The notes: generated by a model not told the origin, from the letters alone. A DNA stretch of 64,000 nucleotides from Yersinia canariae (GCF_009831415.1 NZ_CP043727.1:1054001-1118000), one strand, 5' to 3'. Shown: positions 42,705-53,175, counted from the first letter of the stretch. Program-made: numbers and translations.

Positions 42705-43886
42705 TTACTTGGTATTTAGAAATGGTTTGGTCATAAGCCCAATAGGGCCAGTGGTATACCAGCGACCAACGCCTTTGCTGCGGCGGTCACGGCCTAATGA
42801 TTGAGTCAGACGGTCAAGGATAATCGCCAGAATCACGATACCGACCCCACCGACTGCTGCTAGCCCCATATCAAGGCGGCCAATACCACGCAATACCATC
42901 TGACCTAAGCCGCCAACGGCAATCATTGACGCAATAACAACCATCGACAGTGCGAGCATTAAGGTCTGGTTGACACCGGCCATGATGGTGGGCATCGCCA
43001 GCGGTAATTGCACCTTAAATAGCATCTGGCGTGGATTAGCCCCGAAGGATTCCGCAGCTTCGATGAGATCTTCCGGCACCTGTTTGATACCCAAAATGGT
43101 CAGGCGAACGATCGGCGGCAGGGCAAAGATAATGGTCACCACGACTCCTGGGACATTACCAATACCGAATAACATGACGATAGGCACCAGATAGACGAAT
43201 GCGGGAGTGGTTTGCATCGCGTCCAGTAATGGCCGAATGATTCGTGCGGCGTTATTACTTCGGGCCAACCATATGCCGAGCGGTAGCCCGATTAGGATAC
43301 AAAAGAATAGCGAGGTCAGAACCAGCGCCAGTGTCACCATGGCTTGCGACCATGCGCCGATAGCACCAATGGCAATCAGTGACACCAATGTTGCCACTCC
43401 CATCCCTAAGGTTGAGAACTGCCACGCGATCAGCGCAAACACCAGAATCGCTACCGGCGCGGGCATCCCCAACAATAAGTGCTGGAAACCGCTGAGAATA
43501 AAATCAACGGGTACACGAATACCTTGGAACAGTGGGCGGAAATGCAGCACTACCCAGTCAATGCCGTGGGTGACCCAAGAATCCAGTGGTAGCCAAGTGG
43601 TGTGGAACGGGTCCATCAGGCTGAAATGTTCAGGAGCGGCTGCCGGAGCGCTATTTAGCCAATCGGTACTTTGTGCGGCTTGGCTCTGAACGGCCTGAGA
43701 GGTAACCTCATGGCCGGCAGTGCTTGCGGCATGGCTACCCTCGGCCATGCTTGCTCCCCACGGGTCAGCGGCGGCTGATAAAGTCTGAGGGGCGGTGTCT
43801 GTCGCTGCGGGTGCGGCTGATGTTACCGCATCCGTTGCCCACGGGTTACTGTCTACGGGGGTGCCGCTTTGGATTTGATCACTCAT
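42705..43886 (-). CDS. proW: Glycine betaine/proline betaine permease ProW
   Basis: A 393-residue inner membrane permease of ProU. A long Ala/Pro/Thr/Gln-rich N-terminal tail (about residues 1-85) precedes the membrane domain, as in the unusually long E. coli ProW tail. About seven hydrophobic helices follow. The binding-protein-dependent transport signature [26 protein letters not shown] near residue 280 contacts ProV. The start ATG at 43886 overlaps the proV stop by 8 bp, coupling translation. Confidence 0.96.
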   Translation of the reverse strand: MSDQIQSGTPVDSNPWATDAVTSAAPAATDTAPQTLSAAADPWGASMAEGSHAASTAGHEVTSQAVQSQAAQSTDWLNSAPAAAPEHFSLMDPFHTTWLPLDSWVTHGIDWVVLHFRPLFQGIRVPVDFILSGFQHLLLGMPAPVAILVFALIAWQFSTLGMGVATLVSLIAIGAIGAWSQAMVTLALVLTSLFFCILIGLPLGIWLARSNNAARIIRPLLDAMQTTPAFVYLVPIVMLFGIGNVPGVVVTIIFALPPIVRLTILGIKQVPEDLIEAAESFGANPRQMLFKVQLPLAMPTIMAGVNQTLMLALSMVVIASMIAVGGLGQMVLRGIGRLDMGLAAVGGVGIVILAIILDRLTQSLGRDRRSKGVGRWYTTGPIGLMTKPFLNTK

Positions 43887-45078
43887 TTGGCGTCTCCTTA
43901 TCTAAGGCCTGCAAAAGCATGGCTTTGGAAATAATACCGATATAGCTGTTGTCCTCACCGACCACAGGAACCGCGCACGGAGCCTGTGCCACCAGTGAAA
44001 TCAACTCACTGAGGGGCATGTCGGCAGGAACGGGTGCTGGGTCAGCCAATAAGGCGCTGTCCAGTGATTGGTTCTCTGCCAATGCTTTTTTCAGTGAATC
44101 TATCGATACCACGCCAATAAACTTCTGCCCGCGTTCCAGCACGTAGCCGTAATCGCGGTCTTCATCTTGAAGCAGTTTTAACGCCGAACGAGGGCCGAAA
44201 CCCGGTGTTTTACGGATCAAGGATACCGGGCGACGGCGCGCGATATCTTTGGCACTGAAGACGTGGCTGATGTCGACGCCACGGAAGAAAGTGCGCACAT
44301 AATCGTTAGCCGGATTATTAAGGATTTCATCCGGAGTCCCGACTTGCACCACTTCGCCACCTTGCATGATGGCGATGCGGTCACCAATACGCATGGCTTC
44401 ATCCAGATCATGAGAGATAAAGACAATAGTGCGCTGATGTTTGGCCTGTAACTTGACCAATTCATCTTGCATTTCAGTACGGATTAACGGGTCGAGCGCT
44501 GAAAAGGCCTCATCCATTAATAAGATATCGGGGTTATTTGCCATGGCGCGGGCTAAACCCACGCGCTGACGCATCCCACCGGATAACTCGTCGGGATAAG
44601 AGTGCGCGTAACTTTCCAGACTCACTTGGCGTAATGCTTCCAAGGCTTTTTCGTGACGTTCCTGTTGCGGCACGCCGGCCAATTCCATACCGAATGCAGT
44701 GTTATCGAGCACATTCAAATGGGGCATTAATGCAAAGGATTGGAAGACCATGCTTATCTTATTACGGCGCACAGTGCGCAGGGCACTGTCAGATATTTTG
44801 GCAATATCTTCGCCGTCGATCAGCACTTCACCACGAGTAGGTTCTATCAGACGATTGAGAAGGCGTACCAGGGTGGATTTACCGGAACCGGATAACCCCA
44901 TGATGACGAATATCTCGCCTTCTTCAATGGCCAGATTGGCATCTTTAACGCCAACGGACAAACCAGTTTTGGCAAATATTTGCTCTTTATTCTTACCTGA
45001 TTCAAGTAGTTTAAAGGCACGTTCTGGATGCTCACCAAATATTTTATATAAGTTCTTTACTTCGAGTTTAATTGCCAT
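43879..45078 (-). CDS. proV: Glycine betaine/proline betaine ABC transporter ATPase ProV
   Basis: A 399-residue ABC ATPase that powers ProU uptake of osmoprotectants. Walker A is GLSGSGKST (residues about 61-69), the signature [15 protein letters not shown] and Walker [13 protein letters not shown]. Two C-terminal CBS domains (about 280-395) are thought to sense ionic strength. Length equals E. coli ProV (400). It is the first gene of the operon. The 496-bp upstream AT-rich region presumably holds the osmoregulated promoter, and in E. coli H-NS sites extend into proV itself. Confidence 0.97.
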   Translation of the reverse strand: MAIKLEVKNLYKIFGEHPERAFKLLESGKNKEQIFAKTGLSVGVKDANLAIEEGEIFVIMGLSGSGKSTLVRLLNRLIEPTRGEVLIDGEDIAKISDSALRTVRRNKISMVFQSFALMPHLNVLDNTAFGMELAGVPQQERHEKALEALRQVSLESYAHSYPDELSGGMRQRVGLARAMANNPDILLMDEAFSALDPLIRTEMQDELVKLQAKHQRTIVFISHDLDEAMRIGDRIAIMQGGEVVQVGTPDEILNNPANDYVRTFFRGVDISHVFSAKDIARRRPVSLIRKTPGFGPRSALKLLQDEDRDYGYVLERGQKFIGVVSIDSLKKALAENQSLDSALLADPAPVPADMPLSELISLVAQAPCAVPVVGEDNSYIGIISKAMLLQALDKETPNE

Positions 45079-45574
45079 GCAGCTGGTGTATTCCTCTGTT
45101 AATTTTTAATTATGTTTATTCGATCGATGTTATCCTGATGAAAAAATAGAGCGCCATATACCCTAACACAATGAGAATCTGAGACAACCCTCAATGTTCT
45201 TATAGTCAAGTTTGCAATAGTCTTCATCTCAATATATAACTTTTAAACGGGCTAATTTAGTTACGTTAATATTGTGGTTTTTTTATTTTGATGAGTTGCC
45301 TAATATCGCTAATGAACCTAATTGCTAATTGGGGAGTTAATAGTGTGAATATTGCCCATATATCAGCAATATATTTCCAATATTATTAAGGGGTGTATTT
45401 CCTTCGATGATAACGCCGGATCCCCCTGATACTCTGGCCTGTAGCCAAATAGGGAGCCAATGAAAATTTAGATTTTGACGGCTGAGGCTGCTCAGCCTGC
45501 TATGCTCACCAGCAGGAGAGAAGCCCCCTTTGTCATGTCATCGAAAAGGGGGAGGTTATACAGGTCAGTAAAGT
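45079..45574. other. Intergenic region between nrdF and proV
   Basis: A 496-bp AT-rich region that must include the proU promoter (minus strand) and the 3' end of the nrd operon. A CCCCCTTT / AAAAGGGGG hairpin with a 12-nt loop lies at 45524-45552, next to the nrdF stop, but without a clear T run. No ORF was recognised. H-NS binding is plausible from the AT content but not demonstrated. Confidence 0.6.
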
Positions 45575-46579
<1,005 letters not shown>

Positions 46580-46592
46580 TCAGTGGTGCGTA

Positions 46593-48743
46593 TTACAGCG
46601 AGCAGGAAACACACCCTTCAACTTCCGTGCCCTCGAGCGCCATCTGACGCAGTCGGATGTAATAAATAGTTTTAATCCCTTTTTTCCAGGCATATATCTG
46701 TGCTTTGTTGATATCGCGGGTACTGGCGGTATCACGGAAGAACAGTGTCAGTGACAGCCCCTGATCCACATGCTGGGTAGCTTCGGCATAGGTATCGATG
46801 ATTTTCTCCGGCCCTATCTGATAAGCATCCTGATAATACTCAAGATTATCGTTAGTCATATAAGGTGCGGGATAATACACTCGGCCAATCTTGCCTTCTT
46901 TGCGGATTTCAATCGGAGAGACAATCGGGTGGATGCTGGATGTCGAGTGATTGATATACGAAATCGAGCCGGTAGGCGGTACGGCTTGCAAGTTCTGATT
47001 ATAAATCCCGTGTTCCATCACGGACTGGCGTAAAGCCGCCCAATCTTGTTGGTTTGGGATGTAAATCCTCGACTTATCAAACAGTTCTTGAACTTTGGCG
47101 GTCTTAGGTTGCCAGCTCTGTTCTATATATTTGGTGAAATAGTGACCCGACGCATAAGTGGATTGGTCGAAGCCTTTAAAGTGACTACCGCGTTCTATCG
47201 CCAACTGGTTGGAGGCGCGAATGGCGTGATACGCCACGGTGTAGAAGTAGATATTGGTAAAATCCAGCGCTTCTTCTGAGCCGTAAAAAATACGTTCGCG
47301 CGCCAGATAGCCGTGTAAATTCATTTGCCCAAGGCCGATAGCATGGGATTCCTGATTGCCTTTTTCAATTGATGGCACCGAGCGAATATTGCTCATATCA
47401 GAGACTGCAGTTAGCCCACGAATGGCGGTTTCAATCGATTTGCCAAAGTCTGGTGAATCCATGGTTTGGGCGATATTCAGCGAACCAAGGTTACAGGAGA
47501 TATCCTTGCCAATATGGCGATAGCTAAGGTCGTCGTTGTATTCAGTTGGTGAATTAACCTGCAAGATCTCTGAGCACAGGTTACTCATATTGATCCGGCC
47601 TTTGATCGGGTTTGCCCGGTTAACCGTATCTTCAAACATCATATAGGGGTAGCCGGATTCAAACTGGATCTCTGCCAGAATCTGGAAGAACTCACGCGCT
47701 TTGATTTTGCTTTTTCGGATGCGCTTGTCGTCAACCATCTCACGATATTTTTCGCTGATACTGATTTCAGACATGGGGACGCCGTATACCTGTTCTACGT
47801 CATAAGGAGAAAACAGGTACATTTCCTCATTATTCTTCGCCAACTCAAAAGTGATATCTGGGATAACGACCCCAAGAGACAGGGTTTTAATCCGTATTTT
47901 TTCATCGGCATTTTCGCGTTTAGTATCAAGAAAACGCAAAATATCCGGATGATGAGCATGGAGATATACCGCTCCTGCACCTTGTCGTGCGCCGAGTTGA
48001 TTGGCATAGGAAAAAGCATCTTCCAGCATTTTCATAATGGGTATTACGCCAGATGACTGATTTTCAATGCGCTTAATCGGCGCGCCGACTTCGCGGATAT
48101 TGGTCAGCAGGAAAGCGACTCCGCCGCCACGTTTCGATAATTGCAGTGCTGAATTAATGGAACGGCCAATGGATTCCATATTGTCTTCGATGCGCAGCAG
48201 GAAGCAGGAGACCAGTTCGCCCCGCTGTTTTTTGCCGCAATTGAGAAATGTGGGGGTGGCGGGTTGGAAGCGGCCAGAAATGATTTCTTCCACCAAATCC
48301 CGTGCAACTTGCTGATTACCGGCAGCTAATGTCAGGGCAACCATGCAAACCCTATCTTCATAGCGTTCCAGATAGCGTTTACCATCAAAGGTTTTCAGGG
48401 TATAGCTGGTGTAGTATTTAAATGCGCCAAGGAAAGTAGGGAAACGAAACTTTTTGCTGTAGGCTTGTTGGAATAAACTCTTGATAAAGCTGAAATCATA
48501 CCCCTCCAGCACCTCTTTTTCGTAATATCCCTCTTCAACCAAATAATCGAGTTTTTCCTGTAAATTATGGAAGAACACGGTGTTTTGATTCACGTGTTGC
48601 AAGAAATATTGCCGTGCCGCCAGCCGGTCTTTATCAAACTGGATGCGCCCGTCGGCATCATAGAGGTTCAACATCGCATTCAGTGAGTGATAGTCCAGTT
48701 CACTGTTGGATGGGTCGGTGATTCTCAGTTCTGTTGTTGCCAA
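46593..48743 (-). CDS. nrdE: Class Ib ribonucleotide reductase alpha subunit NrdE
   Basis: A 716-residue catalytic subunit reducing ribonucleoside diphosphates (E. coli 714). The conserved active-site region includes [20 protein letters not shown] (redox Cys) and [18 protein letters not shown] [11 protein letters not shown], with [19 protein letters not shown] near the substrate pocket. The C-terminus ends EGCVSCSL, the swinging CxxC tail reduced by NrdH. It lacks the N-terminal ATP cone of class Ia enzymes, as expected for Ib. It overlaps nrdI by 19 bp and leads into nrdF. Confidence 0.97.
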   Translation of the reverse strand: MATTELRITDPSNSELDYHSLNAMLNLYDADGRIQFDKDRLAARQYFLQHVNQNTVFFHNLQEKLDYLVEEGYYEKEVLEGYDFSFIKSLFQQAYSKKFRFPTFLGAFKYYTSYTLKTFDGKRYLERYEDRVCMVALTLAAGNQQVARDLVEEIISGRFQPATPTFLNCGKKQRGELVSCFLLRIEDNMESIGRSINSALQLSKRGGGVAFLLTNIREVGAPIKRIENQSSGVIPIMKMLEDAFSYANQLGARQGAGAVYLHAHHPDILRFLDTKRENADEKIRIKTLSLGVVIPDITFELAKNNEEMYLFSPYDVEQVYGVPMSEISISEKYREMVDDKRIRKSKIKAREFFQILAEIQFESGYPYMMFEDTVNRANPIKGRINMSNLCSEILQVNSPTEYNDDLSYRHIGKDISCNLGSLNIAQTMDSPDFGKSIETAIRGLTAVSDMSNIRSVPSIEKGNQESHAIGLGQMNLHGYLARERIFYGSEEALDFTNIYFYTVAYHAIRASNQLAIERGSHFKGFDQSTYASGHYFTKYIEQSWQPKTAKVQELFDKSRIYIPNQQDWAALRQSVMEHGIYNQNLQAVPPTGSISYINHSTSSIHPIVSPIEIRKEGKIGRVYYPAPYMTNDNLEYYQDAYQIGPEKIIDTYAEATQHVDQGLSLTLFFRDTASTRDINKAQIYAWKKGIKTIYYIRLRQMALEGTEVEGCVSCSL

Positions 48744-49129
48744 AATTCTGTTACTCCCTTGCGCACGTTTGCCACATCTTCTGCTGTACCCAGTAGTTCA
48801 AAGCGATACAGATAAGGAACCTGGCATTTTTGGGAAATAATTTTCCCCGCCAGGCAATAGGCGTCGCCAAAATTAGTGTTACCCGCAGCAATGACTCCGC
48901 GAATCAATGAACGGTTATGGGGGTCATTCAGAAATCTAATCACCTGAATGGGCACGGCCCCGACGGGGCTGCCCCCGCCATAACTGGGTACTAACAAAAT
49001 ATAGGGCTGTTCCAGCCGTAGTTTTTCCCGCGCACCAGCAATGGGGATACGTATTGCCGGGAGCTCCAGCTTCCCGACAAAACGATGGGTGTTCTCCGAA
49101 GAGCTGGAAAAATACACCAGCGGATTCAT
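48725..49129 (-). CDS. nrdI: Flavodoxin-like NrdI
   Basis: A 134-residue flavoprotein that supplies the oxidant for assembling the Mn(III)2-tyrosyl radical in NrdF. The FMN-binding loop [10 protein letters not shown] begins the protein and [13 protein letters not shown] is the second loop. ASGN-like [15 protein letters not shown] provides the third FMN contact. The start is ATG 49129 ([13 protein letters not shown]) with GAGGG upstream; the frame to 49171 overlaps nrdH and is not used. It lies between nrdH and nrdE with tight spacing. Confidence 0.96.
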   Translation of the reverse strand: MNPLVYFSSSSENTHRFVGKLELPAIRIPIAGAREKLRLEQPYILLVPSYGGGSPVGAVPIQVIRFLNDPHNRSLIRGVIAAGNTNFGDAYCLAGKIISQKCQVPYLYRFELLGTAEDVANVRKGVTEFWQQQN

Positions 49130-49142
49130 TTCTGTGCCCTCA

Positions 49143-49388
49143 TCAGGCGCCGACGGCCTGAACCAGCGCATTTATTTTGTCAGGACGGAAGCCAGACCAA
49201 TGCTCATCACCTGCAATAATCACAGGAACCTGCTGATAACCAAGAGATTTCACGTGATTTAAAGCTTGTGAATCTTCAGTTAAATCAACAACCTGATAAG
49301 CAATACCTTGCTTATCTAGCGCACGGTAGGTTGCGTTGCACTGGACACAGTTGGGTTTACTGTAAATAATAATACTCATGATTCGCAT
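49143..49388 (-). CDS. nrdH: Glutaredoxin-like NrdH
   Basis: An 81-residue thioredoxin-fold electron donor for NrdE, with CVQC active site (CxxC) in [16 protein letters not shown] and cis-Pro region [20 protein letters not shown] typical of NrdH. ATG 49388 (MRIMSII) has the AAAGG site 3-4 bp upstream and matches the E. coli MRI start; ATG 49379 is also possible. First gene of nrdHIEF. The promoter with NrdR boxes lies more than 200 bp upstream because an ERIC-like element occupies the leader. Confidence 0.95.
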   Translation of the reverse strand: MRIMSIIIYSKPNCVQCNATYRALDKQGIAYQVVDLTEDSQALNHVKSLGYQQVPVIIAGDEHWSGFRPDKINALVQAVGA

Positions 49389-49398
49389 TTACCTTTTT

Positions 49399-49504
49399 GC
49401 CCGTCATACTTCAAGTTGCCTATGTGTTGGCTGCGTTCGTGACTCGGCCCGCTCATGGGCCTCGCCTTTGCAAGGCCGCTGCAACTGGAATTATTTAGGG
49501 GATA
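49399..49504. repeat. ERIC-like element in the nrdHIEF leader
   Basis: About 106 bp with the ERIC ends CCGTCATACTTCAAGTTGC and GCAACTGGAATTATTTAGGG plus GTGTTGGCTGCGTTCGTGAC next to the first end. The centre is replaced by a shorter hairpin-forming segment rich in GGCC, so it is a variant ERIC. It lies between the NrdR boxes and nrdH and is therefore in the operon's leader. Confidence 0.85.
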
Positions 49505-49600
49505 TCGTAAGAAAAGGCGGATTTAGCAGATTGTTAGTGAGTCTCGACCATCTGCCCCTGATTATCAGCCCCGATTTCATTCTCGCAGGTGATAAATTAA

Positions 49601-49645
49601 ATACTATATCTAGTGTTTATATAATTCAACCACACTACATGTAGT
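49601..49645. promoter_or_regulatory. Pair of NrdR boxes upstream of nrdHIEF
   Basis: ATACTATATCTAGT (49601-49614) and ACACTACATGTAGT (49632-49645) match the NrdR palindrome ACACWAYATMTWGT, the second perfectly. They start exactly 31 bp apart, three helical turns, the spacing NrdR needs. NrdR represses ribonucleotide reductase genes when dATP is abundant. Confidence 0.9.
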
Positions 49646-49762
49646 TATTTGGCCGCAAGGAATGCACGATTCAGAGACAAGTCCGCCAGCACAGGGCTGG
49701 CGGTAGATTCTGGCAGTAAAGGGGAGGGAAAATATTTTTCTTGCCCGATAACCAAGGGCTGC

Positions 49763-50194
49763 TTACTGGCGCATGCTGACAGCTAACCGGTTAAATGCAT
49801 TCATAATGCTGATGGCAAATGTTAAGTCAGAAATTTCGGTATCTGTAAAATGTGCTTTTAATGCATCGAAAGTGCTATCTGGTGTGCCACTGGTATTGAT
49901 GTAAGTGACCGCTTCTGCCCAATCCAATACCGCTCTTTCTGCTTCGCTGAATGCACTGCTGACCCGCCACCCGGCGATCATGTCTATTTTGGCATTGCTT
50001 AAACCGCTGTCCCGCAAGGATTTGCCATGCATATTTAGGCAAAATGCGCAGCCATTAATCTGCGAAACCCGCATAAAAATCATTTCTATCAATGCCTTTG
50101 GCAATGAACTTTTATCCAGGGTCAGAGAGGCACTCACCAGTGCTTTGTAAGTGGCCGGGGAAAGTTCAGAATAAAAGAGACGTTGTTCAACCAT
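49763..50194 (-). CDS. AhpD-like carboxymuconolactone decarboxylase-family protein
   Basis: A 143-residue all-helical protein of the AhpD/CMD family. The redox signature CAFCLNMH (Cys52, Cys55 and His59, the E-x11-CxxC-x3-H pattern) supports peroxidase or thiol reductase activity, probably in the cytoplasm. A helical VLDWAEAVTYI follows. The specific substrate is unknown. It is divergent from a MocR regulator, with 103 bp between start codons and an inverted repeat in the gap, so it is the likely target of that regulator. Confidence 0.85.
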   Translation of the reverse strand: MVEQRLFYSELSPATYKALVSASLTLDKSSLPKALIEMIFMRVSQINGCAFCLNMHGKSLRDSGLSNAKIDMIAGWRVSSAFSEAERAVLDWAEAVTYINTSGTPDSTFDALKAHFTDTEISDLTFAISIMNAFNRLAVSMRQ

Positions 50195-50247
50195 GATATG
50201 TACCTGTGATGTTTACCCATTCAATAATGAGCTACTCTAGCAACACC

Positions 50248-50269
50248 ATGGCCTATACTATAGGGCCAT
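50248..50269. promoter_or_regulatory. Candidate MocR operator/promoter
   Basis: An inverted repeat ATGGCC-TATA and TATAG-GGCCAT spans 22 bp, overlapping a TATAGT -10-like element for the AhpD-like gene. A further GGGCCAT repeats at 50287-50293, next to the mocR start. Direct plus inverted copies of this kind are typical of MocR binding regions. Confidence 0.5.
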
Positions 50270-50297
50270 AAATGACTTTTTTTAATGGGCCATCATA

Positions 50298-51743
50298 ATG
50301 AAGCTCTTTTCACATCTACTTAAGTTGGATCGCCAACATAAGGAGCCGGTGTATCGCCAGATTTATCAGCGTATAAAAGAGGCGATCGTCCAGGGAACCT
50401 TGTTACCTGATACGCGCTTGCCGTCGGTGAGGGTGTTGGCCAGCGAAGTTGGTGTGGCGCGCGGAACCGTGGAAAATGCTTACGGCCAATTGATTGCCGA
50501 AGGTTTCTTGCAAAGCCGTGGGCAGGGGGGAACTTATGTTTCCGCGCAACTGCTTGATGCGCCTCTATTGCCCTTGAATATGGCCGACAAACATAAACAA
50601 CCCATTGTGGTTAATCATTCTTTATCAGCGGAACGTATGATGGCGCGGCCCTTTCAATTGGGGCTGCCCGCGCTGGATGCTTTCCCACGGGCACAGTGGG
50701 GGCGGATCATGGCTAAACAGTTGCATAACCTCACCGCCACTTCACTTGGGCATCCTCCCGCTGCCGGATTACCGGCTTTACGTGAGTCAATTGCCCACTA
50801 TTTGCAGCTTTCTCGCGGGTTCAGTTGCCAGCCTGAGCAGGTATTTATTTGTTCCGGTTATCAGTCTTTATTGGATTTAGTGGTCAATACAGTATTGAAG
50901 CCGGGGGATATTGGTTGGTTAGAAAACCCCGGTTATCCCGCAACTCAGCAATTGATCCGTGAGGCTGGCCTTATCCCGTGTCCCGTTAATGTAGACAGTG
51001 ATGGTATGGATGTGATGGCGGCTATTAATGATTGCCCGAATGCACGCTTTGCTATCATTACCCCAGCACATCAAAGCCCGCTGGGGATCGCGCTCAGTTT
51101 AGCGCGGCGCATTGCGCTATTGGAGTGGGCTGAGCAACAGCAGTCATGGATTATTGAAGATGATTATGACAGTGAGTTTCGCTATCACGGGCGACCACTT
51201 CCCCCCTTGAAAAGTCTGGATAGACACGGGCGGGTACTCTATGCCGGAACATTCAGTAAAGTAATGTTTCCGGCCCTGAGGCTGGCTTATCTGGTGGTGC
51301 CGCCTGAGCTGGTGGCTGTTTTTAATCATCGCTGCCAATTGCGCAGTTGCGCCAGTCCGCCATTAATACAGGCCAGTGTGGCGGAATTTATTGGCCAAGG
51401 GCACTTTTATCGTCATCTGAAACGTATGCGCCATTTATATGCTGAGCGCCGTGAAATGCTGTCAGCCAGCCTAATGCGCCAACTGACGGGAGTTGTGGAG
51501 GTTGAACAGCAGGCGGGAGGAATACAGTTGTTAGCCCAATTGGACCGGCGTTTTTCTGACAATATCGTGGCGGCGCGAGCACAAAACGAAGGGCTGGCCA
51601 TTGAAGCTGTATCAGATTGGCTATTGGAAAAAAAAGGAAGAGAGGACAATGCATTGCTGATGGGGTTTACCAATTTCACCTCTGAAATGGAAGCAGATCA
51701 GCAGGTAGCAAAGCTGGCAAAAGTCATTTTATCGGCAAACTGA
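50298..51743 (+). CDS. MocR-family regulator (GntR HTH fused to aminotransferase-like domain)
   Basis: A 481-residue PdxR/MocR-type transcription factor. The N-terminal winged helix of the GntR type (about 15-80) has VYRQIYQRIKEAI and LPSVRVLASEVGVARGTVENAY. A linker (about 85-115) joins it to a class I aminotransferase fold. PLP-binding Lys321 lies in GTFSKVMFPALRLAY; EDDYDSEFRY and TPAHQSPLG are typical of the family. The effector may be PLP, an amino acid or amine; this cannot be read from sequence. It is divergent from the AhpD-like gene. Confidence 0.92.
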   Translation: MKLFSHLLKLDRQHKEPVYRQIYQRIKEAIVQGTLLPDTRLPSVRVLASEVGVARGTVENAYGQLIAEGFLQSRGQGGTYVSAQLLDAPLLPLNMADKHKQPIVVNHSLSAERMMARPFQLGLPALDAFPRAQWGRIMAKQLHNLTATSLGHPPAAGLPALRESIAHYLQLSRGFSCQPEQVFICSGYQSLLDLVVNTVLKPGDIGWLENPGYPATQQLIREAGLIPCPVNVDSDGMDVMAAINDCPNARFAIITPAHQSPLGIALSLARRIALLEWAEQQQSWIIEDDYDSEFRYHGRPLPPLKSLDRHGRVLYAGTFSKVMFPALRLAYLVVPPELVAVFNHRCQLRSCASPPLIQASVAEFIGQGHFYRHLKRMRHLYAERREMLSASLMRQLTGVVEVEQQAGGIQLLAQLDRRFSDNIVAARAQNEGLAIEAVSDWLLEKKGREDNALLMGFTNFTSEMEADQQVAKLAKVILSAN

Positions 51744-51776
51744 AAATGGGTTTGGCGCGATAAAATGATTGCTGTG

Positions 51777-51820
51777 ATAAAAAAGTGGCCCACAGTGAAT
51801 ATTGCTCGCACTTGGGCCAC
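51777..51820 (-). terminator. elaB terminator
   Basis: GTGGCCCA and TGGGCCAC pair around a 20-nt loop, followed on the minus strand by TTTTTT. It lies about 65 bp beyond the elaB stop. It may also serve the MocR gene on the other strand. Confidence 0.7.
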
Positions 51821-51886
51821 CGATAAATCAACAGTAGACACAGCAATTGAGGGGGGAACGGCTAGAACTATTATTGGTTATAACTT

Positions 51887-52195
51887 TTAGCGGCGCGCGA
51901 GTAGCACACCCAGAACAAGACCTATTGCGGCACCGATACCGACGCCTTGCCAGGGTTTGTCGTGCACATAATTATCGGCATTACCGGCAACATCACGTGC
52001 ATGTTGTTTCAAGCTGGTCGAGCCGCTAAAACGCGCTCGAGCATCGCGTAATACCCCTTCGGCATTGTGGCGCACTTTGGCGAGTTCCTCTTTTGTTTTG
52101 TCACCTGATGAGCGCAATACATCGTCGAGAGTATCCGCCAGAAGGGTCACGTCCTGATCGAGATCTCTTTCTACTTTTTCTGATTTCTTGAACAT
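51887..52195 (-). CDS. elaB: ElaB/YqjD-type tail-anchored membrane protein
   Basis: A 102-residue DUF883 protein. A charged helical N-terminal part has LTLL-like VTLLADTLDDVLRSSGD near residue 16, followed by an Ala/Arg-rich helix. The C-terminal anchor is DKPWQGVGIGAAIGLVLGVLLARR. These proteins are tail-anchored in the inner membrane and the YqjD/ElaB group can bind ribosomes in stationary phase. It matches ElaB slightly better than YqjD (DDDLTLL-type start and the KPWQG motif), so the symbol is tentative. It is a stand-alone minus-strand gene. Confidence 0.85.
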   Translation of the reverse strand: MFKKSEKVERDLDQDVTLLADTLDDVLRSSGDKTKEELAKVRHNAEGVLRDARARFSGSTSLKQHARDVAGNADNYVHDKPWQGVGIGAAIGLVLGVLLARR

Positions 52196-52538
52196 TTGAC
52201 TCTCCGTTTTATGTGATGAGCGTTAAGCATAGACCATCACAGCGCCGGTGAAGTAGCTTCAGGAGTAATCCGAATCAGGGACTTAGCCGACTGCGGCGAA
52301 AAAGCATGAGTCGCGTATTTAGCGTAACGGGCTTCGCACCATGATACGCCAGCTTGATAGGGGCTGATTGTAAATGGATATATCCCTAATTGAATAGTGC
52401 AAATAATAATCACTATGACTTTGTACATTTGGTTACTCAACGAAACCAATGACTCACGGAAAGAGAAAATCCATTCCTCTATGATTCTTTCAACGGCCCC
52501 ACCGGGGGCTTAGCGAAACAAACTCTGAGGATTTTAAA
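52196..52538. other. Intergenic region upstream of asr
   Basis: A 343-bp gap between divergent elaB and asr. It carries an RstA-like box (52424-52437) and a TATGAT -10-like element (52480-52485) for asr. A 60-70 residue minus-strand reading frame crosses it but has no good ribosome binding site and no recognised relative. Confidence 0.6.
52424..52437 (+). promoter_or_regulatory. RstA box upstream of asr
   Basis: TACATTTGGTTACT matches the RstA consensus TACATNTNGTTACA at 11 of 12 defined positions. It lies about 100 bp upstream of the asr start. In E. coli asr is the classical acid-induced RstA target. Confidence 0.8.
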
Positions 52539-52982
52539 ATGAAAAAAGTATTAGCGCTGATCGTTGCTGCAACCATGGGTCTGTCTTCTGTTGCTTTCGC
52601 TGCTGAAACAACTGCGGCCGCTACAGCAGCACCAGCTGCAACCAGCACTACTGCTGCTCCAGCTGTAGAAAAAGCTGCACCGGCTAAAGCAACTCATCAT
52701 AAAAAACACAAAGCAACTAAACAAACTACCGAGCAAAAAGCACAAGCCGCTAAGAAACAAGTGAAAAAAGCACCAGTTCAAAAAGCACAGGCTGCTAAGA
52801 AACAAGTGAAAAAAGCACCAGTTCAAAAAGCGCAGGCTGCTAAAAAACAAGTGAAAAAAGCACCAGTTCAAAAAGCACAGGCTGCTAAAAAACACGTGAA
52901 AAAAGCGCCAGTTCAAAAAGCACAAGCTGCTAAAAAACATCATAAAGCCGCTAAAAAATCTGCAACTGCTCCAGCTGCATAA
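52539..52982 (+). CDS. asr: Acid shock protein Asr with expanded repeats
   Basis: A 147-residue periplasmic, highly basic, Ala/Lys-rich protein. The signal peptide [21 protein letters not shown] is nearly identical to E. coli Asr. After an Ala/Thr-rich pro-region, a 15-residue unit ([15 protein letters not shown]) occurs four times in full (residues 66-125) plus a partial fifth copy; the last full copy has His for Gln. E. coli Asr is about 102 residues, so the repeat region has expanded. Asr is strongly acid-induced and behaves as a disordered, acid-protective protein. ATG 52539 follows TGAGGA. RstA box upstream, terminator downstream. Confidence 0.95.
   Translation: MKKVLALIVAATMGLSSVAFAAETTAAATAAPAATSTTAAPAVEKAAPAKATHHKKHKATKQTTEQKAQAAKKQVKKAPVQKAQAAKKQVKKAPVQKAQAAKKQVKKAPVQKAQAAKKHVKKAPVQKAQAAKKHHKAAKKSATAPAA
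52734..52943 (+). repeat. 45-bp tandem repeat in asr
   Basis: Four complete 45-bp copies and one 30-bp partial copy, in frame, with only a few synonymous or single-residue differences. This high identity suggests recent expansion by slippage or unequal recombination. Confidence 0.93.
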
Positions 52983-53030
52983 TAACGCCGGAATGCGGGC
53001 CACAGCGCACCGCACAGTCTAGCCAATTCC

Positions 53031-53060
53031 AGACACCCGGTTAATACCGGGTGTTTTTTT
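53031..53060 (+). terminator. asr terminator
   Basis: ACACCCGG and CCGGGTGT pair around TTAATA, followed by TTTTTT. Confidence 0.92.
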
Positions 53061-53074
53061 ATAGGCTAATCATC

Positions 53075-53173
53075 ATGTTAAATCGCTATCTGTTCGAACT
53101 GATTTTCAGTGTGATGACTCTGTGTGGTGTATTGCTTGCCTGCGCGCTGTTTCTCACCGATTCGGTCATCTAG
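53075..53173 (+). CDS. ydgU: YdgU-like small membrane protein
   Basis: A 32-residue reading frame, MLNRYLFELIFSVMTLCGVL followed by a hydrophobic stretch and ending TDSVI. It has an Arg/Tyr N-terminus and a single membrane helix (about residues 7-28). It lies 14 bp after the asr terminator, with AGG 9 bp before the ATG. E. coli has a similar tiny membrane protein, YdgU, immediately after asr with the same RYxFELI opening, which I recall rather than checked. The function is unknown. Its location suggests co-induction with asr by terminator readthrough. Confidence 0.6.
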   Translation: MLNRYLFELIFSVMTLCGVLLACALFLTDSVI

Positions 53174-53175
53174 CA

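Noticed and set aside
42970..43689. Plus-strand frames of 74 and 160 codons opposite proW
   Set aside because: Complementary to the coding strand of a conserved permease; composition is explained by its codon bias.
52237..52449. A 70-codon minus-strand frame with a hydrophobic start between elaB and asr
   Set aside because: No convincing ribosome binding site for TTG 52449 or the internal ATG, no recognised relative, and it overlaps the asr promoter and RstA box.
52551..53015. A 154-codon minus-strand frame rich in Phe, Ser and Cys across asr
   Set aside because: It is the antisense shadow of the Lys/Ala repeats of asr; the repetitive composition comes directly from those codons.
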